Part shown: positions 25,478-33,402 of the stretch, in pieces
How positions within the stretch are numbered: position 1 is the stretch's first letter
Layout: each line of letters opens with the position of its first letter
The notes under the pieces: model-generated
What the model was told of the DNA's origin: nothing
The model's database searches: none
The model's input: only the letters and a program-made list of their open reading frames with translations
Position numbers and translations under genes: made by a program
Origin: Kangiella shandongensis
Lineage (GTDB): Bacteria > Pseudomonadota > Gammaproteobacteria > Enterobacterales > Kangiellaceae
Reading direction: 5' to 3'
Length of the DNA stretch: 64,000 nt
NCBI RefSeq assembly: GCF_020005365.1
Contig: NZ_JACNML010000010.1
Span: 56,523-120,522, forward strand

Positions 25478-26595
25478 TAAATCCCCAGAAGGCTGGTTAC
25501 AATGGCAAATAAACCATCAATGACAATAATAAACACCACTCCAGCCACCACCGCCGAAGTTGCCGCATCCCCCACCGCCGAAGCACTGCGTCCCGACATG
25601 ATACCATTCATGCAACCTGTAATGGCGATAACGATGCCAAAGATAAATGCCTTAATCAGCCCCAGACTGATATCGATCATATCCACCGCATTCAGGGTCT
25701 GATTCCAGTACTCAGTAAAACTCAGTCCCATGGCACCAATACTAATGGCAGCACCGCCCAAAATACCCAACACGTCAGCATACAAGCTCAGCAATGGCAT
25801 CATGATAACTAGAGCCAGTATTCGCGGTAGCACCAGAAAATCCATGGGTGAAATTCCCAAGGTTTTAAAGGCATCAATCTCTTCGTTGACCTGCATGGTG
25901 CCAATGCGGGCAGCAAAAGCAGCACCGGTGCGACCCGCCATGATAATGCCAGTCATCATGCAGCCCATTTCCCTGACCATGGCAATACTAACCAGATCGG
26001 CGACGTAAATTTCAGCACCAAACTGTCGCAGTTGAACCGCACCGACAAAAGCCAGAATGATCCCCACCAGAACACTAATCAAGGTCACAATCGGCAGTGC
26101 CTCAGGCCCGGTATCGGACAGGATCTCTCTCAGATCCCGGCCTCGAAAACGAGCTTTTCCTCGGAATAAGCGCAAAACGCTTTTAACGCTTTCGCCAAGG
26201 AAGAAGAAAAAATTGAGTGCCTCACGGTAATCGGTAATGGCTTTATCACCAATATTGGACAGTAACGAAGACTTAGCTTTCTGTTTATTTGTTCCCTGAC
26301 GCTCGGGCACCTTCCCCGCCAACGCCACCAGTTGCATCACACCCTCCGGGAACGCACCCAACTCCAACGTAGCTCCCTGTTGTGACGCCAGCTGTTTGAG
26401 ACGCAATAGCAGCGAAATCAGCGCACTGTCCCATTGTTCAACTGCGGCTCCCGTTACCTTATGAAACGCCATCTGCTGATAAGCTTGTATGATCTGATCG
26501 GACGTTTCCAGCTCTTGATGAATCGTCCAGTCGCCAGCCAGCAACAGCTCTCTAGCCCCCTGGTGCTCGGTGATTTCAAATCGCTCGCCATTCAT
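25477..26595 (-). CDS. MlaE-like permease with N-terminal STAS domain
   Basis: This 372-residue protein fuses an N-terminal STAS-like domain (about 1-105, LAGDWTIHQELETSDQIIQA, AVEQWDSALISLLLRL) to an MlaE permease of about five to six membrane helices, with the family motifs REMGCMMTGIIMAGRTGAAFAARIGTM and EEIDAFKTLGISPMDFLVLPR. In E. coli the STAS protein MlaB is a separate subunit that regulates the ATPase. Here it is built into the permease. It is the first gene of the permease-ATPase-MCE-PqiC operon. Confidence 0.93.
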   Translation of the reverse strand: MNGERFEITEHQGARELLLAGDWTIHQELETSDQIIQAYQQMAFHKVTGAAVEQWDSALISLLLRLKQLASQQGATLELGAFPEGVMQLVALAGKVPERQGTNKQKAKSSLLSNIGDKAITDYREALNFFFFLGESVKSVLRLFRGKARFRGRDLREILSDTGPEALPIVTLISVLVGIILAFVGAVQLRQFGAEIYVADLVSIAMVREMGCMMTGIIMAGRTGAAFAARIGTMQVNEEIDAFKTLGISPMDFLVLPRILALVIMMPLLSLYADVLGILGGAAISIGAMGLSFTEYWNQTLNAVDMIDISLGLIKAFIFGIVIAITGCMNGIMSGRSASAVGDAATSAVVAGVVFIIVIDGLFAIVTSLLGI

Positions 26596-26807
26596 CGATT
26601 AACAATAAATCCTTGTATACTTAGCATGCCAGGCCATAAGTCTTTGTTTCTATTGCCTGAGGTTTGTTTATAGTAGCCGACGCATGCGGTAGTAGCAACA
26701 ATTGCCGTTAGCTCCATAGTTGTCTTCTGTCAGTATTACCGGGTCTCTTTCCTTTTGCGCCACAATATAGGACAATAGCCTCCTAAATGCAGCTCCAACG
26801 ACACTCT

Positions 26808-27041
26808 ATGCCAGCGAAGAAATCTTCCACCACAAATTTCGAAACACAGCTAGAAGAACTGGAATCCATTGTTGCTCAACTGGAAACTGGCGAATTGCCG
26901 CTGGAAGAATCTCTGAAGGTATTCGAAAAAGGGGTTAAACTGTCACGTCAATGCCAGCAGCTTCTATCCGAAGCCGAACAGAAAGTGACTATCCTGATGG
27001 AAAACCAAGAGCAGAATTTTACAGCCCCCGAAGACAACTAA
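26808..27041 (+). CDS. xseB: Exodeoxyribonuclease VII small subunit
   Basis: XseB is the small, helical subunit of exonuclease VII. The sequence NFETQLEELESIVAQLETGELPLEESLKVFEKGVKLSRQCQQLL is the standard two-helix core. ATG at 26808 gives 77 residues beginning MPAKK, in line with homologues. An in-frame ATG at 26787 is also possible. It is followed 11 bases later by ispA, the xseB-ispA-dxs order conserved in gammaproteobacteria. Confidence 0.95.
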   Translation: MPAKKSSTTNFETQLEELESIVAQLETGELPLEESLKVFEKGVKLSRQCQQLLSEAEQKVTILMENQEQNFTAPEDN

Positions 27042-27052
27042 CTACACCATTC

Positions 27053-27943
27053 ATGACCATCGAACAGCACTTGCAGCAGTGGCAGGGCCAAGTCTCTGAG
27101 CTATTACAGCAACGCTTGCCTGCCGCCGACTCATCACCTCATACCTTACATCAGGCCATGCGCTATGGTGCACTAAACGGTGGCAAACGCATTCGCCCGA
27201 TTTTGGTCTTCGCAACTGGCCAGGCGCTGGGAGCGGATGACGTTGATCTGAGTTATCCGGCCATGGCTGTTGAGCTCATCCACTGTTATTCACTGGTCCA
27301 CGACGATCTGCCGGCAATGGATGATGATGATTTGCGTCGTGGTAAACCCACCTGTCATATCCAGTTCAACGAAGCGACAGCAATACTGGCGGGTGATGCA
27401 CTGCATACCCAGGCCTTCGAAGAGCTATCTGGCGCAGAATTCAGTCATCGCGCAACACCCCAGCAGCTGGAAATGATTCAGGTGCTGGCCAGAGCCAGCG
27501 GCTCGCTGGGAATGGGCGGCGGACAGGCCATCGATCTCGAGTCAACACAGAAGATGATTGATCTGGATACGCTGGAAAACATGCACCGCATGAAAACCGG
27601 GGCTTTAATAAAAGCCAGTGTCTTACTTGGCGCCTTATGCGCCGGTCCATTAAAGCCAGATGAGCGGCAAGCATTAGAAAGCTATGCCGACGCTATCGGC
27701 CTTGCTTTTCAGGTCAAAGATGACATCCTGGACATTGAATCCGACACACAAACCCTGGGCAAGCCACAAGGTTCAGACCTCGAAAAAGACAAAAACACCT
27801 ATCCAGCTCTGCTGGGAATCGAAGGCTCGCGGCAAAAACTCGACGATTTATTACAATTAGCGCTACAAGCCTTGGCGAAGTTACCCTACAATACGCAGTT
27901 ATTAGCCAATTTGGCTCAATTTATTGTCCATCGAAACGCGTAG
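27053..27943 (+). CDS. ispA: (2E,6E)-farnesyl diphosphate synthase
   Basis: IspA condenses isopentenyl diphosphate with DMAPP and GPP to make FPP, the precursor of ubiquinone side chains and undecaprenyl phosphate. The first aspartate-rich motif DDLPAMDDDDLRRG is at about 84-97 and the second, VKDDILD, at about 222-228. The 296-residue size fits. The open frame begins earlier inside xseB, but ATG at 27053 is the natural start. Confidence 0.96.
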   Translation: MTIEQHLQQWQGQVSELLQQRLPAADSSPHTLHQAMRYGALNGGKRIRPILVFATGQALGADDVDLSYPAMAVELIHCYSLVHDDLPAMDDDDLRRGKPTCHIQFNEATAILAGDALHTQAFEELSGAEFSHRATPQQLEMIQVLARASGSLGMGGGQAIDLESTQKMIDLDTLENMHRMKTGALIKASVLLGALCAGPLKPDERQALESYADAIGLAFQVKDDILDIESDTQTLGKPQGSDLEKDKNTYPALLGIEGSRQKLDDLLQLALQALAKLPYNTQLLANLAQFIVHRNA

Positions 27944-27976
27944 CCAATATATTAATTTTGAGACTGTTTTAGACCT

Positions 27977-29815
27977 ATGAGCACTGATCTTTATCCACTA
28001 TTGACGCAAATCAACTCGCCAATCGACCTGAGAGAGCTTGATAAAGGCCAGCTGGGCGATGTGGCTGATGAGCTACGTCAATACCTGATTAACACGATCA
28101 GTCAGTGTGGGGGCCACTTCGCCGCCGGTCTGGGTACGGTCGAATTAACCGTTGCCCTACACTATATGTTCAACACTCCGGATGACCGCATCGTTTGGGA
28201 TGTTGGTCACCAGGCTTATCCACACAAAGTATTAACCGGGCGCCGGGAACAGCTGCATACTATCCGCCAAACCGATGGTTTACATCCCTTCCCTGTTCGT
28301 ACCGAATCAGAATACGATACCTTTGCCGTGGGTCATTCCAGTACGTCGATCAGCGCAGCCCTCGGGATGGCGTTAGCGGCAAAACAGCGTGGTGAAGACC
28401 GCCAGTGTGTTGCCGTTATTGGTGATGGCGCGCTCACCGGCGGCATGGCTTTTGAAGCCATGAACCACGCCGCAGATACCGATGCCAATCTACTGGTTAT
28501 TCTGAACGACAATGAAATGTCGATTTCAGAAAATGTCGGCGGTATGAACCGTTATCTGGCGAAACTGTTGGCGGGCCGTTTTTACCAGCGTGTACGCGAA
28601 ACCGGTAAAAAAGCATTGCACGGTATCAAGCCTCTATCCGAGTTTGTCAGCCGCGCCGAAGAGCACATGAAAGGCATGGTGTTACCGGGTACTTTATTCG
28701 AAGAACTCGGCTTTAACTACAATGGCCCGATTGATGGACATGACTTACCAACCTTGCTCAATACCTTAAACAACATTAAAGAGCTTAAAGGTCCGCAGTT
28801 CCTGCACGTGGTCACGCGTAAAGGTAAAGGTTATGAACCGGCCGAAAACGATCCGATCGCTTATCACGGCGTTCCGATTTTCGATCCAAAAACCAGCGAG
28901 TTACCCAAAGGTGTAAAACCGAAAACCTATTCCAATATTTTCGGTGAGTTCTTGTGCGACATTGCCAAAAAAGACGAACGTGTGGTTGGTATCACCCCTG
29001 CCATGCGCGAAGGGTCAGACCTGATTCGCTTTTCCAAAGAATTCCCAGATCGTTATTACGACGTCGGCATCGCCGAACAACACGCCGTTACTGTCTCAGC
29101 AGGTTTAGCCTGCGAAGGTTTAAAGCCGGTCTGCGCGATTTACTCGACCTTTTTACAGCGCGGTTACGATCAGCTGATCCACGATGTGGCGCTGCAAAAC
29201 TTAGACGTATTATTTGCGATTGATCGTGGCGGGTTAGTCGGCGGCGATGGCGCAACCCATAATGGTGCCTTCGATTTAAGCTACCTGCGCTGCATTCCGA
29301 ATATGGTAGTGATGGCGCCGAGCGACGAAAACGAATGTCGCCAATGTTTATACACGGGTTATTTATACGAAGGGCCTGTCGCCGTGCGTTATCCGCGTGG
29401 CATGGGAACCGGCGTCGAAGCCGAAAAAACCTTTACCCCATTTGAAATCGGTAAGGGTGAAATTAAAAGAAAAGGTGAAAAAGTTGCGATTTTAGCCTTC
29501 GGCTCCATGGTAAAAACCGCCCTCGAAGCCGCCGAACAAATCAACGCCACCGTCGCCGATATGCGCTTCGTTAAACCACTCGACGAAGCATTAATCAAAG
29601 AACTGGCCGCAACCCACGACCAATTTATCACCATCGAAGAAAACGCCGTTATGGGCGGCGCCGGCTCAGCCATCAACGAATTTATCCTCAACAACGGCCT
29701 CAGCATCAAAGTCAAAAACCTCGGCCTACCCGACCGCTTTGTTGAACACGGCGACACCAAAGATTTGCTAAAAAGAATAAACTTAACCGCAGAAGATATT
29801 GTAAAAAGTTTATAA
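27977..29815 (+). CDS. dxs: 1-deoxy-D-xylulose-5-phosphate synthase
   Basis: Dxs makes DXP from pyruvate and glyceraldehyde-3-phosphate with thiamine diphosphate and feeds the MEP isoprenoid pathway as well as thiamine and pyridoxal synthesis. The ThDP motif [17 protein letters not shown]...NDN and the transketolase motif [26 protein letters not shown] are intact. The 612 residues match the family. It follows ispA by 33 bases. The end of the gene lies 15 bases before a palindromic repeat element. Confidence 0.97.
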   Translation: MSTDLYPLLTQINSPIDLRELDKGQLGDVADELRQYLINTISQCGGHFAAGLGTVELTVALHYMFNTPDDRIVWDVGHQAYPHKVLTGRREQLHTIRQTDGLHPFPVRTESEYDTFAVGHSSTSISAALGMALAAKQRGEDRQCVAVIGDGALTGGMAFEAMNHAADTDANLLVILNDNEMSISENVGGMNRYLAKLLAGRFYQRVRETGKKALHGIKPLSEFVSRAEEHMKGMVLPGTLFEELGFNYNGPIDGHDLPTLLNTLNNIKELKGPQFLHVVTRKGKGYEPAENDPIAYHGVPIFDPKTSELPKGVKPKTYSNIFGEFLCDIAKKDERVVGITPAMREGSDLIRFSKEFPDRYYDVGIAEQHAVTVSAGLACEGLKPVCAIYSTFLQRGYDQLIHDVALQNLDVLFAIDRGGLVGGDGATHNGAFDLSYLRCIPNMVVMAPSDENECRQCLYTGYLYEGPVAVRYPRGMGTGVEAEKTFTPFEIGKGEIKRKGEKVAILAFGSMVKTALEAAEQINATVADMRFVKPLDEALIKELAATHDQFITIEENAVMGGAGSAINEFILNNGLSIKVKNLGLPDRFVEHGDTKDLLKRINLTAEDIVKSL

Positions 29816-29830
29816 TTTTTTGCTTCCTTC

Positions 29831-29853
29831 GTAGGGTGCGTCATGACGCACCG
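29831..29853 (+). repeat. Left copy of a 23-bp palindromic repeat (GTAGGGTGCG type)
   Basis: GTAGGG is followed by an 18-bp palindrome core GGTGCGTCATGACGCACC that overlaps it. A near-identical copy in the opposite orientation is at 30785-30807, on the other side of one gene. Confidence 0.8.
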
Positions 29854-29870
29854 TTCCCTCTTGGTTCTTT

Positions 29871-29896
29871 GATGGGTTACGCTTCGCTAGCCCATC
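29871..29896. repeat. Palindromic element, GATGGG/CCCATC arms
   Basis: GATGGGTTA and TAGCCCATC form a stem around a CGCTTCG-type loop, in the style of extragenic palindromes seen in aquatic gammaproteobacteria. Confidence 0.6.
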
Positions 29897-29947
29897 CTAT
29901 TTAGCTGTGACCAAAGGAAACACCTTTAGGTAATTTGGAATCTTGCC

Positions 29948-30020
29948 GTAGGTTGGGATGAGCCTACGAGCCCCAACACAAAAACAAATATGTTGGGCTT
30001 CATTCTTCAGCCGAACCTAC
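29948..30020. repeat. Long imperfect inverted repeat, GTAGGTT...AACCTAC
   Basis: Outer arms GTAGGTT (29948-29954) and AACCTAC (30014-30020) enclose a second pair CCCAACA/TGTTGGG. The element ends 9 bases before the stop codon side of the unknown gene. Its sequence style is that of dispersed non-coding repeats. Confidence 0.6.
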
Positions 30021-30029
30021 ATTTACTTT

Positions 30030-30758
30030 CTACTCACCATAAAAAAGACCAACTATTATCGAACCCAAAACTCCTAAAAGCAAAGCCCAAGCAGAAGATA
30101 TAAGAATTGAAAGTATCGGATATCTTTTTATCCAGTCAGCTATAACATAAAAGCGTTCTTTCGTAATCTTTCTTAATTCAGATTTTGCAATTGTCAGTGT
30201 TTCAGAGGATACTCTTTCCTTGCGCATACGCTCACAGCATTCATCACAAATAATTGGTAAATGGCAAGAATAAACAATATCCTCTTTAACACCATTCATA
30301 TCGAAAATACAACCACGTGTATCGTCATGAGTGAAGTTAGTTATTTGATCTGATGTTGGGATTCTATTTTGGTTACGCAAATAAACCAATGAGTATGAAT
30401 ATAAAAGTCTTTTGACTACATTCTCTAAAGGAATATCTTCGAACTTAAGATACCTGCTTATCTCAAAAAACGTAAATATAACAACATTATTATCTAATCT
30501 TCGTGTGTAATAATTCTCTTGAAGAGGAACGGCAGTCAATATCACCAATATATCAACGTCTTCCTTTTTTGGAGTTTGACTTGCAAGTAATCCATCACTG
30601 TAAGCCCACATTTCGAGATCTGAATCCACCCTTAAATCATAAGAATGGAGAGCTGAAGTTACCTCAAAGATATTGGACTTAGCTCTTTGTAATGATTTTT
30701 TGTCAAAATCTCTAGGCAATATCCCTAAAGAGCATACCTCAATTTTTACTTTATTCAT
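30030..30758 (-). CDS. Unknown protein with His/Cys-rich motif and C-terminal membrane helix
   Basis: I do not recognise a named family. The 242-residue protein has an N-terminal soluble domain with a beta-rich stretch (VDILVILTAVPL, NNVVIFTFFEISRYL), a motif FTHDDTRGCIFDMNG (H144, R148, C150, D153) and then CHLPIICDECCERM (C165, H166, C171, C174, C175), which could bind a metal. One membrane helix is at about 215-238, with a short tail. The gene is much more AT-rich than dxs and pgpA on either side and lies between inverted repeats. Transfer is likely. A sensor or defence role is only speculation. Confidence 0.7.
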   Translation of the reverse strand: MNKVKIEVCSLGILPRDFDKKSLQRAKSNIFEVTSALHSYDLRVDSDLEMWAYSDGLLASQTPKKEDVDILVILTAVPLQENYYTRRLDNNVVIFTFFEISRYLKFEDIPLENVVKRLLYSYSLVYLRNQNRIPTSDQITNFTHDDTRGCIFDMNGVKEDIVYSCHLPIICDECCERMRKERVSSETLTIAKSELRKITKERFYVIADWIKRYPILSILISSAWALLLGVLGSIIVGLFYGE

Positions 30759-30784
30759 TCCCTCCCCCTACTGTTACATAATTT

Positions 30785-30807
30785 CGGTGCGTTTCAACGC
30801 ACCCTAC
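30785..30807 (-). repeat. Right, inverted copy of the 23-bp palindromic repeat
   Basis: On the minus strand it reads GTAGGGTGCGTTGAAACGCACC plus G and differs from the left copy only in the central bases. Its first bases (GTAG) supply the TAG stop codon of pgpA. Confidence 0.8.
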
Positions 30808-31292
30808 AAATATACTCTACCAATCTGTAACAATAGTAAAGCAAACCCACCCGCCAATAAATCATCCACCATTATGCCAAAACCGCCATGAACTTTTCTG
30901 TCTAGCCATTTAATCGGCCAGGGTTTTAGGATGTCGAAGAAGCGGAAGAGGATAAATCCTGCTAACGCCCATGGCCATGAAACTGGGATGGCAATCATGG
31001 TGACGAGGTAGCCGCAGATTTCGTCCCAGACGATGCCGGGGTGATCGTGGACGCCGAGTTTTTTGGCGCTGTAGTGGCACAGGCCGATACCGACGACGGA
31101 GAGTACAAGAGTAGCGAGCAGGTAGTAAGGTAATGGTAAAAAGGACAGTCCATACCAGACTGGAATCGCGACAAGGGTTCCCCAGGTTCCAGGGGCTTTC
31201 GGCATCAATCCTGAACCAAAACCAAATGACAGAAAGTGCAGTGGATTAGTCAGTACTGACTTTTTAAGTGATGATTGAGTCGGTTGCGTCAT
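30804..31292 (-). CDS. pgpA: Phosphatidylglycerophosphatase A
   Basis: PgpA dephosphorylates phosphatidylglycerophosphate to phosphatidylglycerol in the inner membrane. The motifs GFGSGLMPKAPGTWGTL and HDHPGIVWDEICGYLV are those of the family, and about four membrane segments are visible. ATG at 31292 gives 162 residues, with a 14-base gap to the thiL stop. The frame also opens upstream at a TTG inside thiL. The stop codon falls inside a dispersed repeat, so the original C-terminus may have been replaced, although the length is close to E. coli PgpA (172). Confidence 0.93.
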   Translation of the reverse strand: MTQPTQSSLKKSVLTNPLHFLSFGFGSGLMPKAPGTWGTLVAIPVWYGLSFLPLPYYLLATLVLSVVGIGLCHYSAKKLGVHDHPGIVWDEICGYLVTMIAIPVSWPWALAGFILFRFFDILKPWPIKWLDRKVHGGFGIMVDDLLAGGFALLLLQIGRVYL

Positions 31293-31306
31293 AGCGTTAT
31301 TGGTTA

Positions 31307-32299
31307 TTAATTGAAATGTTGCCAACTGGTGCGGGTTGCTTCGAACGGCGCTCCGTCGAATTCAACAGTGAGCCCTTCTTTAGTTATTCGCCCAATTCGA
31401 GTGGCGTTCACATCATAGCGCTCAGCCAGATTTAACACTTTATTACGGTACTGATTGTTAGTGGTGAAACAGAGCTGATAATCATCACCACCATTCAGGG
31501 CAAACTGACGAGCTTGCTCAAGCCCCACTACTTCGACCAATGCTGCAGACACGGGTAAAAACTCTGCATCGACAACTGCTCCACATTGGCTCTGCTGCAA
31601 GATATGCCCCAGATCGGCCATCAGGCCATCGGAAATATCCAAGCCACATTGTGCAAACTTGGTTAACTTACGCGCGAACTTAAGCGGTAACTGCGGCGTG
31701 GTCAGGGCCTGCCATAGCATTTGCTCTGCATCAGTAAGCTCTTGCTTACCCGGTAAAGCTTTATCAGCCAGTTGCAGCGCCGCTGCCGCTTCACCAAGAT
31801 AACCAGTGACCCAGATATCATCGCCGACCTGTGCCTTATTGCGTTGCAGCAGGCGTCCATTCTTTACCGTACCGGAAGCCGTGATATTAATGGTCAGCGG
31901 TCCCTGCGTAGTATCGCCGCCGACTAATGGAATCTTGAATAACTTACTTGCCTCTTTCAGCCCCTGACTAAAACCTGCTAGCCAGTCCTCACTAACCTCT
32001 GGCAGGGTGATCGATAAGGTGAAGGCTAAAGGCTTGGCTCCCATCGCCACTAAATCACTGACATTGGCTGCTAAAGCTTTGTAGGCGATAAGCTCGGGCT
32101 GCAACTCGGAAAAGAAATGAACACCATCAACCAGCGTATCGGTTGAGGTGACTAACTGATAGTTATTCGGAATATCGAAAATAGCACAGTCATCGCCAAT
32201 TCCTTTGACTACTACCGGCCTGTTACTGTTGTTAGCCGAACTTGAGCTAAAGTCGTAATGAAAATTAAAGTAACGCTCTATCAGATCAAACTCGGCCAT
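31307..32299 (-). CDS. thiL: Thiamine-monophosphate kinase
   Basis: ThiL phosphorylates thiamine monophosphate to the active cofactor thiamine diphosphate using ATP. The sequence shows the AIR-synthase-type fold motifs KGIGDDCAIF, DTLVDGVHF, NVSDLVAMGAKP and GGDTTQGPL, and LDISDGLMADLGHIL later. The 330-residue length is typical. It lies 11 bases downstream of nusB in the ribH-nusB-thiL-pgpA operon, the usual gammaproteobacterial order. Confidence 0.96.
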   Translation of the reverse strand: MAEFDLIERYFNFHYDFSSSSANNSNRPVVVKGIGDDCAIFDIPNNYQLVTSTDTLVDGVHFFSELQPELIAYKALAANVSDLVAMGAKPLAFTLSITLPEVSEDWLAGFSQGLKEASKLFKIPLVGGDTTQGPLTINITASGTVKNGRLLQRNKAQVGDDIWVTGYLGEAAAALQLADKALPGKQELTDAEQMLWQALTTPQLPLKFARKLTKFAQCGLDISDGLMADLGHILQQSQCGAVVDAEFLPVSAALVEVVGLEQARQFALNGGDDYQLCFTTNNQYRNKVLNLAERYDVNATRIGRITKEGLTVEFDGAPFEATRTSWQHFN

Positions 32300-32310
32300 A
32301 ATAACGGTAA

Positions 32311-32739
32311 TTATTCGTGCGGACGCAGTGCTTTGCTGATCTTGTCCAGGACACCGTTAATAAACTTATGACCATCGGTCGCACCGAACGTTTTGGCCAG
32401 TTCAATACCTTCGTTAATCACCACGCGGCGTGGAATATCAATTCTGTTTTTTAGCTCAAACGCTGACAAACGAATGATCGCACGTTCTACCGGGTCAATG
32501 TCTTCCATCTCACGATCGACCGCAGGCGACAAAACTTCATCGATTTCATCCAGGTCAGTTAACACACCGTGAAATAACTCTTGAAAGTAAACCGTGTCCA
32601 CCTTCTTGCTGTTCATGGTTGCCATATATTGTGCTTCAATTTCATTTAAAGCATTACCCGTCATTTGCCACTGATAAATCGCCTGCATCGCATATTCGCG
32701 TGCTTTTCGACGTGCTGCGGGTTTAAAGTTGTGTTCCAT
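32311..32739 (-). CDS. nusB: Transcription antitermination factor NusB
   Basis: NusB is an all-helical RNA-binding protein that with NusE (S10) binds boxA and supports rRNA antitermination. The protein has 142 residues with RRKAREYAMQAIYQWQMTGN at the start and the conserved C-terminal VINEGIELAKTFGATDGHKFINGVLDKI. It lies 21 bases after ribH. Confidence 0.97.
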   Translation of the reverse strand: MEHNFKPAARRKAREYAMQAIYQWQMTGNALNEIEAQYMATMNSKKVDTVYFQELFHGVLTDLDEIDEVLSPAVDREMEDIDPVERAIIRLSAFELKNRIDIPRRVVINEGIELAKTFGATDGHKFINGVLDKISKALRPHE

Positions 32740-32760
32740 AATAAACGCTCTTATTCTCAG

Positions 32761-33237
32761 TTAGCCAATCAATTTACGGGTTAAGTTAATCATTTCAATT
32801 GCCGTCGCTGCAGCTTCACCACCCTTGTTCATTTTCCTCGGGTTGGCACGCTCTTCCGCCTGCTCTTCAGAATTCACCGTTAAAATGCCAAAAATTACCG
32901 GCAAGTTATGCTTGATAGAGACATCCATCAATCCTCGGCTCGATTCGGCGCAGACGTAATCAAAGTGCGGCGTATCGCCACGAATAACCACACCGATCGC
33001 TATCACCGCATCGTATTCACCGTTGATGGCCACCTGTTGTGTGGCATACGGTAATTCATAGGCTCCGGCAACATCAAAGCGCGTGATTTTTTCAGCAGGA
33101 ACCTCCAGCTCGGCAAACTTCTGCTCGACGCCCTCGATCATCATATCAATAATCGGCTGGTTGAATCGCGCATGGACAATAGCAATCTTGCCGCCCTGAT
33201 ACTTAGTCTTTGAAAAATCTAATGTAAAGTCACTCAT
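32761..33237 (-). CDS. ribH: 6,7-dimethyl-8-ribityllumazine synthase
   Basis: Lumazine synthase joins DHBP (from RibB) and the ribityl-pyrimidine (from RibD) and forms an icosahedral or decameric shell. Conserved FNQPI, VAGAYELP, GVVIRGDTPHFDYVC (catalytic His in the DTPHFD stretch) and the C-terminal NKGGEAA motif are present. It has 158 residues. It begins the ribH-nusB-thiL-pgpA operon. No FMN riboswitch pattern is visible in the 165-base upstream gap. Confidence 0.96.
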   Translation of the reverse strand: MSDFTLDFSKTKYQGGKIAIVHARFNQPIIDMMIEGVEQKFAELEVPAEKITRFDVAGAYELPYATQQVAINGEYDAVIAIGVVIRGDTPHFDYVCAESSRGLMDVSIKHNLPVIFGILTVNSEEQAEERANPRKMNKGGEAAATAIEMINLTRKLIG

Positions 33238-33402
33238 AAAGCTGCTAACTACTGGAAATATGGCGTATTGTAATATGAAAGTGCTACTTTGAGTATGATT
33301 ATCTCAAATAATCCTTTATATTACGGCCTGTTCTCGTCTTTTTTAAGGCCTGAGGGACATAAATAAAAAATTTTTATTAGAAAAATAACGTAGGGAACTA
33401 CC

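Noticed and set aside
29831..29853. Terminator of dxs
   Set aside because: The palindrome GGTGCGTCATGACGCACC has no U-tract after it and recurs in inverted form at 30785, so it is better seen as a repeat element.
33238..33402. FMN riboswitch upstream of ribH
   Set aside because: None of the conserved FMN aptamer segments are visible in the 165 bases. The same holds for the region upstream of glyA-ribD.
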